Shown here in pieces: positions 11,721 to 23,777 of a DNA stretch of 64,000 nucleotides. Made by a program: the position numbers and the translations under genes. Source of the stretch: Halichoerus grypus (lineage: Eukaryota; Chordata; Mammalia; Carnivora; Phocidae); contig NC_135718.1 of the NCBI RefSeq assembly GCF_964656455.1, positions 23,076,449 to 23,140,448 of the forward strand, read 5' to 3'. Position 1 is the stretch's first letter; each line of letters starts with the position of its first letter. The notes beneath the pieces are model-generated. The model worked only from the letters and a program-made list of their open reading frames with translations. It had not been told where the DNA came from and ran no database searches.

Positions 11721-13075
11721 ACTTTAGTACTCTCCATGTCTTTTTTTGGCTGGATGGCTCACACTTTTTGGCACTGAATAATACTCCATTGTCTACATGT
11801 AGTTGATTTGTCCATTCACCTACTGAAGGTATATTTTAGTTTCTTCAGTGTTCGGCCAATTATGAATAAGCTTGTTATAAATACCCATGTGTAGGTGTGT
11901 GTATGTGTATATATAAGTTTTCCATTCCTTTGGATGAATACCAAGGAACAATTGCTGGATCATATGCTTGAATGTTTTGAGTTCTGTAAGAAACTGCCAA
12001 ATTGCCTTCCAACATGGCTGTACCATTTTGCATTCCTACAGCAATGTGTGTTACCACTGTTCTACATTCTTGACAACATTTGGTATTGTCAGTATCCCAG
12101 GTTTTGGCTATTCTTTTTTTTTTTTTTTTTTTAAGATTTATTTATTTATTTGAGAGAGCGAGAATGAGAGAGAGAGAGTACATGAGAGGGGGGAGGGTAA
12201 GAGGGAGAAGCAGGCTCCTTGCCGAGCAGGGAGCCCGATGCGGGACCCGATCCCGGGACTCCAGGATCATGACCTGAGCCGAAGGCAGTCGTTTAACCAA
12301 CTGAGCCACCCAGGCGCCCCCCAGGTTTTGGCTATTCTAATAGATGTGTAGTTGTATCTCATTGTTTTGCTTTGTACTTCCCTGATGATATACTATGTGG
12401 AACATCTTTTCATATGCTTATTTGTCATTTGTATATCTTTTGTGTCAAAGCTTTTGGCCCATTTTCAAGTTGGGTTATTTTCTTGAGTTTTAAGAGGTCT
12501 TTACATATTGTGGATAATAGTCCTTTAGCAGGTATATTTCTTTCAGTGTGTTTTCTAATTCTATTGATACTGCTTTTCACAGAGCAGAAATTTTCAATTT
12601 TAATTCACTCCAGTTTAACAACCATTTCTTTCATGGATTGTATTTTTGCTGTTGTACTTAAAAAGGCATTGCCATACCCAAGGCATGTAGGCTTTCTCCT
12701 AGGTTTATCTTCTAGGAATTTGAGGGGGTTTTTTAAAATTTTTTTATTTAAGTCCATGATCCATTTTGAGTTAACTTTTGTGATGGGTATAAGGTCTGTG
12801 TCTAGATTTAGTTTTTTTGTTTTCGTGGGGTTTTTTTTGTTTTTTTTTTTTTTGCATGTGGATGTCTAGTGTCATTTGTTGAAGGGACCATCTTTGTTCC
12901 AGTGTATGGCTTTTGCTTCTTTGTCAAAGGTGAATTGACTATATTTATCGGAGTATATTTCTATGCTCTATTCTGTTCCACCAATCTATTCTTTCACATA
13001 CTGCATTGTGCTGATTACTGTAGCTTTTCAGTAAGTCTTGAAGTCATGTAGAGTAATTCCTTGAACATTGTTGTT
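11721..13075 (-). mobile_element. L1 fragment, ORF2 C-terminal part
   Basis: Minus-strand L1 from the ORF2 3' end (about 11,740-11,880, with AATACTCCATTGTCTAC) up to the RT/linker region near 13,075, where it stops abruptly. Words such as TGCTGGATCATATG and CCATGATCCATTTTGAG are reversed ORF2 landmarks. It carries a SINE at 12,115-12,320. All frames are broken. Confidence 0.75.
12115..12320 (-). mobile_element. CAN-SINE
   Basis: Minus-strand SINE with T-run, GA-rich stretch and a head ending CACCCAGGCGCCCC. The duplication CCAGGTTTTGGCTATTCT at 12,097-12,114 and 12,321-12,338 is exact over 18 bases. Well preserved. Confidence 0.96.
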
Positions 13076-14329
13076 TTCTGTTTTTTTAATAATACGTGAC
13101 TAAATGTATTGCATCTGAACTGGAAATTTAAGAAAACTATCTTTGTAATATTACAATTAGATGTGTTCCTTCAAATACAGTTTACTCAATCTAAAGCCTC
13201 CTGGAAGTCATATTGAAATGTTTGTCAAGGGCCATGCTAAATAAAGGTGGTACTTACTGTGATTTTGTTTCTTCAAGTGTGTACACTTCTGAGTGGAACT
13301 TTTTATGCCTGTCCAATCCTGTTTTGAATTTTACATTAGGTCTAAGTTCTATCTGAGCTGAAGACTTCTATTTTCTGATGCAGTGAATACTTAGACCTTA
13401 AGCTGGCCTCAAAATAAGCTTTCCTTGTTGTAACATATTGCAAATCAAATTCAGCCTGGCATTTAATCAGGTCGTTTAATTTTAGGAATGTGTATGTGAT
13501 CTTTCTGATGATACTTCAAAATCTTCCTTTATCCCCTTTAAAAAAAAAATCATTAGAACAGAGACACTCAGTCTTTTTTCTTAATCAAAAGAAAGCAATT
13601 ATAGGTTAGAAATGAGAGATGAGACATTCAAACCAGCTGATTACAGATATTGCCAAACTTGAGCTTTTCTATAGTTACCTCTTAGGTTCATTAACAATAG
13701 CCAAATTTTGTATGAGTAGATGAATAGAATTCTAAGAAAATAGTACTGCTGCCATGTTAATATTTATATTACTTCATACACAGAACTCAACACAGTTCTT
13801 GAGGCATGGAAATTATTAAATGAAGAGTTCATCTAGTTTTGTCTCATTTACCCATCACAAAAACAATAATTAATAACTATTATCATCTAAATTTAAAAAA
13901 TAAACTGAGGCATAGAGGAGAAAGTTGACAAGTCTCATAACTAGTGACACAGAGCTGAGATTCAAATTCAGGTTCTCTAAGTAACATGCACACACACATG
14001 CACATTCACACAAACATGTACTCCTGTTCTTAACCATTGTCCTCTCTTGCATCATAATTATTATCCAGTGCCAAATGCTTATTTTGTGATGGTGGAATGT
14101 GGGAGGATAATATTTAACATATATTAAGTATTTACCATGTGGCAGAATTAAAATGACTTTAGATATAAGTAATATTCAGTATTTTCCCTGTCAATAGCAC
14201 CATTCTTCTCCCTGTCAAATATTATGTGTATTATCATTCACATGTATAATATTTTTTTCAGTTTAAGGCACAGAGATTTGTGATACAATTTAAAATTTTT
14301 TGACTATATCCTAAATTTGTTTGTTTTGA
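13076..14329. other. Unannotated DNA
   Basis: Mostly unassigned sequence of mixed composition with no credible coding frame. It contains the MIR-like piece listed separately near 13,780-13,990 and a short CA-rich patch around 13,987-14,015. Confidence 0.5.
13780..13990 (-). mobile_element. MIR-like SINE fragment
   Basis: The order ATTATCATCTAAATTT, AAACTGAGGCATAGAGG, GTCTCATAACTAGTGACAC and AGAGCTGAGATTCAAA matches the reversed core of an ancient MIR SINE as I know the family. It is highly diverged; boundaries are approximate. Confidence 0.65.
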
Positions 14330-14990
14330 AATATTCAATACATATATAGGAACATATTTATAAGATATGAAGGATAATCAAATGGCCACATGTGTACTCA
14401 CCACAACTTAAAAAACAGAACACTATTGATGCCTTGTGTCTCTCCCTGATCATTTTCTTCCTCCCCTTCCCACAGGGATAACCATATTTTGAGCATGTGT
14501 TTATCATTCTCTTACTTAAAAACAGTTATACAGACAAGTATTCCCATATGAAATATATTAGTGTTTATTGCTTTTGAACTTTATATAAATGGTGTTAGAC
14601 TCTGTGTATTCTATTGTGACTTAATTTTGTCAAACATTGTTGACACAATTTATTCATGTTGATGCAAGTAGCTGTATACTTCCTTTATTCCCAAAGCTTT
14701 ATCAAAATATACTTAGTTTATTACACATTCTCCTTTCAGTGGAAATTCGGTTTCCAGATTTTGCTCTTATAAACAGTGTGCTACAAACACTTGTTTCCAT
14801 GTCTTCTGGTGGTACACTGACTCAAGTTTATCCAGAGTGTATGTGCCCAAACGTGTAAATAATGCCAAATTATTTCCCTAATTTTTGGACCAATTTACAT
14901 TTCTCCTTATACTAGTTCTCAATGCATCATATCCTTATCAACAGTTGATATTATTTAATTATCTGACATGTATCTTCCATCTATAAGATT
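14330..14990 (-). mobile_element. Ancient L1 3'-end fragment
   Basis: Reversed L1-like 3'UTR and ORF2 end. Around 14,740-14,800 the text (TTTCCAGATTTTGCTCTTAT, AAACAGTGTGCTACAAACAC) follows the pattern of old mammalian L1 3' ends. No open frame. It ends at a short TA-repeat at about 14,993-15,008. Confidence 0.5.
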
Positions 14991-16145
14991 TCTATATATA
15001 TATATATCATCTGTCTATGTCATCTACATATCTATAGAGAGAGTCTGAGTAATTGACTCAAAACCTATGTTAAGATTTTTGGTGTATGAACTAGAGATTC
15101 ACTCAGGAAATAGAAAATTGGAAAGAGAGAGGAGGAACTTGAAGGTTTATGTAAAGTTAAGATATTTGAGCGCCATGATCTGGCCATACAGGAATATAGA
15201 GAATTCTTTAATATCAGGAAAAACAAAGATCAAAAGCCTCTAACAGCCAGGAAAATCTCTTGGGATCTGGATGATCATTCAGAATCAGGCACTGCTCTTG
15301 AGAACTGGTACTCTTCCTATCTTTGTAGTGGGAGTAAATCATCAATCTCTGCAGGTGGGGAATTTCCATTCTTATAACTCTCTCAATACTGAGTGAAAAA
15401 CAAAAAAGACTCAGAAAAAATGAATGCTTAAATTTCTCTATATGTTTCTTGTTCAAATGAAGGAGAGATAAATATTCATCTAATTAATTTTTATTCTAAT
15501 TGATCAAAGGTCTCCTGACAGTTTGCTTCATAATTATATACAAATACCAATGACTGTATCTTCACTTATATCAGCTTTTTGCACTCAATACATTTTTATT
15601 ACAAGCCTATAGAAATCCTTCTATAACATGATTTTGCTGCCTACAAAATTCTACATTATGCTTCTATTCAATGTTGGTTTCATGTCTTCATGTTCTTTCT
15701 TGGCACCTTTCTCTACATACCCCTGGCCTCATCATCAGTGCCCTGCTTTGCTTGTTCTGTTACACGGGTGTATCATTCACGACTGCCCTCGTTAAGTCTC
15801 TGAACATCAGTGTTTCCATTGTTCTTCCTCTTCGTATTCTGTCAATTAGAATTCACCTTTGCTGGTTCCCACTCTGATTACTCACAGTAGGGAGTAATAA
15901 TTACTCACAGTAGGGAGTATTGGGTGTTCCTGGAGTGTTACCTTTCATATCTGCATATGTATCCTGTAACTTTGGAGACAATGTCTCAAGTGTCAGAACT
16001 GGTGGGATTTCAAGGCATTGTGACAGGGTAGAAGTAAAGCCACTTCACTGTCTTTTATATAATTGTGAAATAAGGCTTAGCCTCTTCCCTTTACATTTGG
16101 GGCCATGCCCTCTATGTGACTGAACTCAACTTCAGTTGCCCTATA
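14991..16145. other. Unannotated DNA left of the provirus
   Basis: Unassigned host sequence that forms the left flank of the provirus. It holds a short TA-repeat (14,993-15,008) and a small tandem duplication (15,878-15,919, listed separately). Open frames are short and without recognisable domains. Confidence 0.5.
15878..15919. repeat. 23-base tandem duplication
   Basis: The unit TTACTCACAGTAGGGAGTA followed by ATAA occurs at 15,878-15,900, and its first 19 bases repeat exactly at 15,901-15,919. The perfect match suggests a recent local duplication. Confidence 0.9.
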
Positions 16146-16712
16146 TGCAGCAAAGCCAATCAGTGAAATGTCAGTATCAGCAAGGAAAGGGTTTGAGAGG
16201 CAGCCAAATGAGGAGATGGAAGAGCAAGCCTGAAATCTGCCTCTCTGAAGGGGGAGAGTAAGAGAAACTTAATGGAAAAAGAAAAAGAATCTGGGTATAG
16301 AGGAGAAGAACTACATGACTTTAAAATCAGATAAATGAAGTTATTAAGAGGGGATTGAAGTCATTTTGTTGCCTCCACCTGCATGGATCTTGTGCACACA
16401 TGGTGTGTGATCCATGACCAGAAAATGGCATCCTTGGCATGATCCAAGGGTGGATTTTTAGGCCCTTATACATCGGAAGTCCATCCATCAGATACTTGCA
16501 CATACTCAAAGAGAAAGTCGGTGGTCCTGACTAGTTCTGGCCAGTTTCTTTGTGAAGGCTTGAGTCTCTGCAAAACAACTAAATCAACATTTTGGCAAGC
16601 ATGTTATCTTACGGAAACATGGTGGCCGACAGCCTTCTGAGAACAGGTAGATGTTGGTAAAAAGTTGTAGTTAAGCTTATTAGTTCTATTAACTCTTTGG
16701 TTACTGGTTTTA
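16146..16712 (-). repeat. 3' LTR of the provirus
   Basis: About 567 bases that align along their full length with 29,576-30,155. Shared landmarks include CAGCAAGGAAAGGG, GGCATCCTTGGCATGATCC and CTTGAGTCTCTGCAAAACAA. The junction to the internal part, at 16,712 and above, shows a short purine tract on the minus strand (GATAGTGGGGAC), as expected of a polypurine tract. The poly(A) signal seen in the other LTR is missing here because of a small deletion near 16,192. Confidence 0.9.
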
Positions 16713-18237
16713 GTCCCCACTATCTTCTTGAGGGACTTGGGATGATTGCTCCAGCTACTTCCTGCTGAAAGAGGGGTGGAGATCAGTTAGAGGAATGAAC
16801 TTTATTGCACTCATTTGGAAATATTCCTTATTTCTAGGTTAAAACTCAACATTTTGCATTACCTATTCTTTTGTTCTTTAACTAATAGTTTTTATAAAAC
16901 ATTGCATAGCACATTTTATGATTAAGTAGCAAAGAAGGAGAATTATGAAAATGGGCATTTCACATTGAGTAATCTTAGTAAAACTGACTTAATTTCTTGG
17001 AAGGATCCAAGAAAGAATCCCTGAAAACCAGTCCAAAACTATTCTGGCACTTTAGGAGAGATTTGTTGTAACCAAGTAACTTGTCTTGTTTTGTCAAGAC
17101 AAACTTTAACTTCTGAGGGAATATTAATATATGTACAGCATGATGAATTATCAACTACACAAACTCTTCCTTGTTCCGTTAAAATAAAAATTTATTGTTT
17201 AAAATTACTCTGGCCAAAGAGTTGAAGGCCTTTTGTTGGGCTGCTCTGTATGGTTTGGGCAGTTTCATTCGTTGTGATTCCTAAAGTCATTAAAAGATTT
17301 GTACTTATATATTCATGTGATGCCACTCTCTCCCAGATATGTACCAAATTTTATACTTCTGATTTCTGGGAAAATAATTAGATTATTTTGTTGTTTCTCT
17401 CTTTAACCTATTGAGCAGTTTGAGAGAAACCAGTCTAAAGAGTGACTTTATCAGAGTTATATGTCAAAAAAGGGGTGACCAAAAGTCCTAAAAGACAAGT
17501 ACTTTCCATGCTTCAGCTATCGTTTATAACCACAGGAAAAAAAAAAACTGGGGGCACACATAACATGTCTGCTAATTCAGGGGGCTCAATATTTTTGTTT
17601 TGCAGAATCACTAAAGGTGCCATTTGTATGGTTAAGTTTAGTGTAATTGGTAAGAGGCATTCAGGGAAGGGTGTGGGGGCCCCATGTAGCCAAGTTTATC
17701 AGTATCCTACAGAGAGGAGTAGAATCAGATGAGGAAATTTTGTTAAAACTGTTTCTCCAATGTCTCTGGAAGGTGGTGAAAGGAACAATGTACAATTAAA
17801 TTTATAAAAGGTGAAGTTATTAACTCCTATGGTTATATTGTAAGCATAAGGAAAATTACAAGCTTCTCACAGTGGATTTCAATTACTGAATGTGGGGAAC
17901 CCATATTTTGGGATAGTTAAGAAAAAAGGGATGGGAGCAGTGAGGAAAGCTAACTTGATTGATATGACTCTATAAGGGAGTGTGTCAATTTGGATGTTTT
18001 GAAAACTTATAGACCAGAAAGAAGTTGGTTATGGGCATCACTATAGGGTTGTTGTCATACTCTGAGTGGGGCTTAGGGTAACACACCCAACAGTGAGGAG
18101 GATTCCCAGCCTTGGCCAATGTTTGAAAAATCCTAAATCTTCCCAAGAGTGAGATATTGTAAACAATAGGAAAATGCAATGAGAAAAAGTAGTAACATTC
18201 ATAATGTATAAGCTATGAGTAGTTCACAGGTTATTTG
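16713..18237 (-). pseudogene. Retroviral env remnant
   Basis: The minus strand between integrase and 3' LTR holds a broken envelope gene. A surface-subunit piece at 17,985-18,179 contains a CWVC motif at residues 30-33 (18,081-18,092), the CXXC thiol motif that gamma- and D-type-like surface subunits use for a labile disulfide with the transmembrane subunit. Further down, a transmembrane-subunit piece has a CX6CC arrangement at 17,135-17,161, the partner motif. The two lie in separate open segments, and the part before the CX6CC is in a different frame from it. No intact membrane anchor was recognised. It cannot encode a full envelope. The CXXC plus CX6CC pair supports the gammaretrovirus-like class. 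Confidence 0.82.
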
Positions 18238-19645
18238 CTACTTATCATAGAAGACTCTTTTCCAAACAGCTCTACTAAATAGCTCTTTCAGGTACATCAG
18301 AGGCTCACTGGTGCAAGCAGGGTTCTTTCTGAAGTTTCCCTTAGAGTATATAGGCAACCTGTGGAATCTTGTGGACAGCCTAACTTGAGTGTGGTGAATC
18401 CATGGCTTAATACCCTTCAGTTTCACTGAAGAATGGGTAGTCAATAGCACCTCATGAGGTCCTCTTCAGTGAGGTTGGAGTTGGTCCTCCAGGTTCTTGT
18501 TCTTCCAGATCTTCAAAAACATCAAGTCTCCAGGATTTAGGTGGTACAAGGGCATATCTGTGGGGTCCATCAACTTGCAGGAAGCAAACTTATATAGAGT
18601 ATTTCCTAAAGATTAAATGTACCTGATAGTATCCAGTTTCCTAACTTGAGCCACATCCAGAACTCCTATGTCATGAAAAGAGTATAGAAAGGGTCTTACA
18701 TATGACATTTCATAAACATTTAAACCAAACCTGCTACTAGGGGCCCCTCTTGCCCTGCTTTGGGTAACCAGGAGGGCTTTTTTCCAAGTTAAGTTGGTTT
18801 CTTGGAAAACTTGTGCCAATTTTTTTTTTCAAGTGTGTGGTTCTATTTTCCCAGTCAATTGGGGTTTTCAGGAAGTAGGTAATTTCCATTGAAAGCCCAA
18901 GGCATTGGATACTGCTTGTATGACTTTTGCCACAAATGATGCTCCATTGTTTGTGGCAATCCAATTTAGGAATAATTTTGTTTAAAAGTGTTTTTGAAGT
19001 TGAGGATCCAACTTTGGATTTCAGCTCAGGTCATGATCTGATCTTGGAGTTCTGGGATCAAGCCCTGTATTGGGCTCCATGATTGAGGATTCATCTGTAC
19101 TTCTGTCCCTCCTCCTGCTCATGCTCTCTCTCTTTAAAATAAACAAATCTTTAAAAAAAGCGTTTTTGACAACTTTTCAGGTCTTCTCTGAATGCATGAA
19201 AACTTCACCCCAACTTCTGAAGGCATCTACAAATACTAGCCAACTCTATTTGTCAGTCTTTTCCAAGATAGCTCCCTCAAGGATGTACACCATTTAGAAC
19301 TAGTGGGGGCCCAGACTTATGATTGTCTTTAGCCCAGATGACTTTAGCAGATTTTTGACTATCATTTGAATCATCCGCTGAAGATCAGGACCCACAATAT
19401 ACTTCAGGATCCATTGAAGATTAGCATCTTGCACTTAATTAGTCATATTCACCAAAGCACCCATTATCTCTTTCATAAGATGTTCAAACGTGGAGGCTTG
19501 ATCTACCTGATTGTTCTCTGGTGCAATCAAGCAATCCGATTTCTGGTCTCCTCAGTAGTGGACAATAGCTACCACCTTGGGTTCCAAAATAGCCTTTAAT
19601 AATTCTAAAATCTCTTTGGCATATTTAATTTTTCTATTTCCTATA
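18238..19645 (-). pseudogene. Retroviral integrase remnant (end of pol)
   Basis: Minus-strand pieces follow the order of a gammaretrovirus-like integrase. The first catalytic Asp region is near 19,190-19,245. A SINE then interrupts the core at 18,998-19,157. The second catalytic region is at about 18,890-18,966, where the usual Asp is read as Asn (codon at 18,949-18,951) ahead of an Asn-Gly. The C-terminal region ends near 18,238-18,450 with a segment containing GIKPWIHHTQV, typical of the end of this pol class. Frames change between pieces and stops are frequent. Confidence 0.85.
18998..19157 (+). mobile_element. CAN-SINE, 5'-truncated, in integrase
   Basis: Plus-strand SINE lacking its first bases: CAGCTCAGGTCATGATCTG, B-box-like GGGATCAAGCCC, CT-rich body, AAATAAACAAATC and an A-run. 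Flanked by AAGTGTTTTTGA (18,986-18,997) and AAGCGTTTTTGA (19,158-19,169), one mismatch. It is inserted antisense to the provirus and splits the integrase core. Confidence 0.92.
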
Positions 19646-20619
19646 GTTAACCCATTTTCCTTCTAGATCAATCCATGTGCATAAACCACTGAAAAGGTAT
19701 ATTTAGAATCAATAAAAACAGTCACTCTCTCATCCTTAACCTAAATAGAAGGATCTTATGAGAGCTACTATTTCAGTTTTCTGAGCTGAGATACCTGAGG
19801 GAAGGCTTCTACTTACAGTGTCTGTTGATGGATCACAACTGTATATCTAACTCTTTATCATCCCTGATACATAAAACTCTCATCCGTGAATATCTCAAGG
19901 TCTGGTTTTGCCACAGGCAGATCCATCACATTGCGATGGCTGGAATAAACTTGTTCAATTATCCATATATAGTCATGTATGTGTCCCTAAGAGTTAGTAG
20001 GGAGCAAAGTCACAGTGTTACCTTCAAAGTAACATTGGAATTGTCAAATAAGATGGCTTGATATTTGCCTCATCTTCATAAGGTGGGCCAGTAGCCAACC
20101 TTTTGTTTTGGTAGGGACAGTACATAATGTGGAGTATGCACTAGAGTAGGCTGTCCCCATGTAAATTTTTCTTTTTCTTGTAATAGATCACAAGGGGCCA
20201 CTATTGTTCTCAGACATACAGGCCACCCCTTAGTTATTAGGTCCAATTGTTTTGAAAAATACACAGCAGGTCCTCTTATGTTACTCCAATTCTAAGTTAC
20301 CACTCTCAGATTGATCACCTGTCTTTCATGGAAAAAGAAATAAAAAAACACTTTGTGATATCTGGAGACCCCAAGTGGAAGCATTGAGTAGCTTCCCTTT
20401 AGTAACGTGGAATGCCTATGGCATTCTCTGGAATTAAGAGGCCCATTTCCTCCTCCTTTAAGTACTTCATACAGGGGTTTATCAATGAGTTCAAAATTGG
20501 GCATCCAAAAATGGTGGAATGTATACAATTGTCTTTTAGTAGTGGGAATGCTTTCTTCCTGTAAGGGAGCAGATTCCTTTGTCTCTGTGACATTTCAAAG
20601 CCCAGCTATTTAACAGATA
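19646..20619 (-). pseudogene. Retroviral RT connection and RNase H remnant
   Basis: Minus-strand continuation of pol on the low side of L1A. A connection-like segment at about 20,292-20,593 contains NFELIDKPLYEVLKG in one frame, a pattern known from class I ERV pol. 20,076-20,264 has a WPVCLR...GQPTLVHTPH-like segment. RNase H-like text follows at about 19,670-19,820, including SAQKTEIVALI and FIDSKY. These fall in different frames, so several frameshifts have accumulated. Confidence 0.85.
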
Positions 20620-20815
20620 GATTTTTTATTTTATTTAATTTTAATTGTATTGTATTGTATTATGTTAGTCACCATACAGTACATCATTAGTTTTTGATGT
20701 AGTGTTCCATGTTTCATTGTTTGCGTATAACACCCAGTGCTCCATGCAATACATGCCCTCCTTAACACCTATCACCGGGCTAACCTATCCCCAACCCCCT
20801 TCCCCTCTAAAACCC

Positions 20816-23745
20816 TCAGTTTGTTTTCCAGAGTCCATAGTCTCTCATGGTTTGTCTGCCCCTCTGATTTCCCCCATTCATTTTTCCCTTCCTTTTCCTA
20901 ATATCCTCCATGCTATTCCTTTTTATTCCACAAATAAGTGAAACCATATGATAATTGACTTTCTCTGCTTGACTTATTTCACTTAGCATAATCTCCTCCA
21001 GTCCCATCCATGTTGATGCAAAAGTTGGGTATTCATTCTTTCTGATAGCTGAGTAATATTCCATTGTATATATGGACCACATCTTTATCCATTCGTCTAT
21101 TGAAGGGCATCTCGGCTCTTTTCACAGTTTGGATATTGTGGACATTGCTTCTATGAAGAGTAGGGTGCATATGACCCTTCTTTTCACTACATCTGTGTCT
21201 TTGGGGTAAATACCCAGGAGTGCAATTGCTGGGTCATAGGGTGGCTCTATTTTGAATTTTTTGAGGAACTTCCACAGTGTTTTCCAAAGTGGCTGTACCA
21301 ACTTGCATTCCCACCCTTTCTCCACAACCTCTTCAACATTTGTTGTTTCTTGCCTTGTCAATTTTTGCCATGCTACCTGGTGTAAGGTGGTATCTCAATG
21401 GGGTTTTGATTTGAATTTCCCTGATGGCTAATTATGATGAACATTTTTTCATGTGTCAACCATTTGTATGTCTTCTTCAGAAAAGTGTCTGTTCATTTCT
21501 TCTGCCCATTTTTTGACTTATTTGTTTTTTGGGTGTTGAGTTTGAGAAGTTCTTTATAGATCTTTGATATCAGCCCTTTGTAGTGTCATTTGCAAAAATC
21601 TTCTCCCATTCTGTGGGTTGCCTCTTTGTTTTGTTGACTGTTTCCTTTGCTGTGCAGAAGACTTTTATCTTAAGTTCCAAAAGTTCATTTTCACTTTTGT
21701 TTCCCTTGCCTTTGGGGATGTGTCTTGAAAGAAGTTGCTGTGGCCGATGTCAAAGAGGTTACTGACTATGATCTCCTCTAGGATTTTGATGGATTCCTGA
21801 CTCACATTGAGGTCTTTCATCCATTTTGAGTTTCATTCTTCTGTATATAGCTGTCCAATTATCCCCAGCACCATTTATTGAAAAGACTGTCTTTTTTCCA
21901 TTGCATATTTTTTCCTGCTTTGTCGAAGATTATTTCACCATAGAGTTGAGGGTCCATATCTGGGCTCTCTATTCTGTTCCATTGGTCTATATGTCTGTTT
22001 TTGTGCCAGTACCATGCTGTCTTGGTGATCACGGCTTTGTAATATAGCTTGAAATCCAGCAACAGGATGCCCCCAGCTTTGATTTTCTTTTTCAACATTT
22101 CCTTGGCAATTCGGGATCTTTTCTGATTCCATACAAATTTTAGCATTGTTTGTTACAGCACTTTGAAAAATGCCATTGGAATTTTGATCGGGATGGCAGT
22201 GATGGTATAGATTGCTCTGGGCAGCATAGACATTTTAACGATGTTTATTCTTCCGATCCATGAGCATGGAATATTTTTCCATCTTTTTGTGTCGTCTTCA
22301 ATTTCTTTCATGAGTGTTCTGTAGTTCCTAGAGTATAGATTCTTTACCTCTTTGGTTAGGTTTATTACAAGGTATCTTATGGTTTTTGGTGCTATTATAA
22401 ATGGAATCAATTATCTAATTTCTCTTTTTACAGTTACACTGTTAGTATATAAGAAAACAACTGATTTCTGTGCATTGATTTTGTATCCTGCCACATTACT
22501 GAATTGCTGTATGAGTTCTAGTAATTTGGGGGCGGAGTCTTTTGGATTTTCCACATAAAGTATCATGTCATCTGTGAAGTGAGAGAGTTTGACTTCTTCT
22601 TTGCCAATTTGAATACATTTTATTTCCTTTTGTTGTCTGATTGCTGTTGCTAGGACTTCTAGAACTATGTTGAACAATAGTGGTGAGAGTGAGCATTCTT
22701 GTCATGCTCCTGATCTTAAGGGAAAAGCTCTCAGCTTTTCCCCATTGAGGATGATATTCGCTGTGGGTTTTTCATAGATGGATTTTATGAACTTGAGGAA
22801 TGTTCCCTCTATCCCTATAGTCTGAAGAGTTTTAATCAGGAAAGGATGCTGTATTTTGTCAAATGCTTTTTCTGCATCAATTGAGAGAACCATATGCTTC
22901 TTCTCTCTCCTCTTATTAATGTGTTCTATCACATTGATTTGTGAATGTTGAACCACCCTTGCATCCCGGGGATAAATCCCACTTGGTCGTGGTAGATGAT
23001 CCTTTTAATCTACTGTTGGATCCTATTAGCTAGGATTTTGTTGAGAATTTTGGAATCCATACTCATCAGGGATATCAGTCTGAAATTTTCCTTTTTGATG
23101 GGGTCTTTGCCTGGTTTGGGGATCAAGGTAATGCTGGCCTCATAGAATGAGTCTGGAATCTTTTGAAACAGCTTCAGGAGAATAGGTATTATTTCTTCGT
23201 TGAATGTTTTGTAGAATTGCCCAGGGAATTCATCCAGCCCTGGACTCTTGTTTTTTGGGAGGTTATTGATCACCACTTCAATCTCGTTACTGGTTATTGG
23301 CCTATTCAGGTTGTCAATTTCTTCCTGTTTCAGTCTTGGTAGTTTATAGGTTTCCAGGAAGGCATCCATTTCTTCCACGTTGCTTAATTTATTGGCATAT
23401 AGTTGTTGATAATAATTTCTAATTGTTTCTATTTCCTTGGTGTTAGTCATGATCTCTCCCCTTTCATAATTTTATTAATTTGGGTCTTCTCTTTTTTTTG
23501 GATAAGTCTAGCCAATGGTTTATCGATCTTATTAATTCTTTCAAAGAACCAGCTTCTAGTTTCGTTGATCTGCTCTACTCTATTTCTGGTTTCTAATTCA
23601 TTGATCTCTGTTCTAATCTTACTTCTCTTCGAATGTATGGCTTAGGCATTATTTGTTGCTTTTTCTCCAGTTCTTTAAGGTGTAAAGTTAGTTGGTGAAT
23701 GTGGGATTTTTCTTTTTTCTTTTCTTTTCTTTTTCTTTTTCTTTC

Positions 23746-23777
<32 letters not shown>

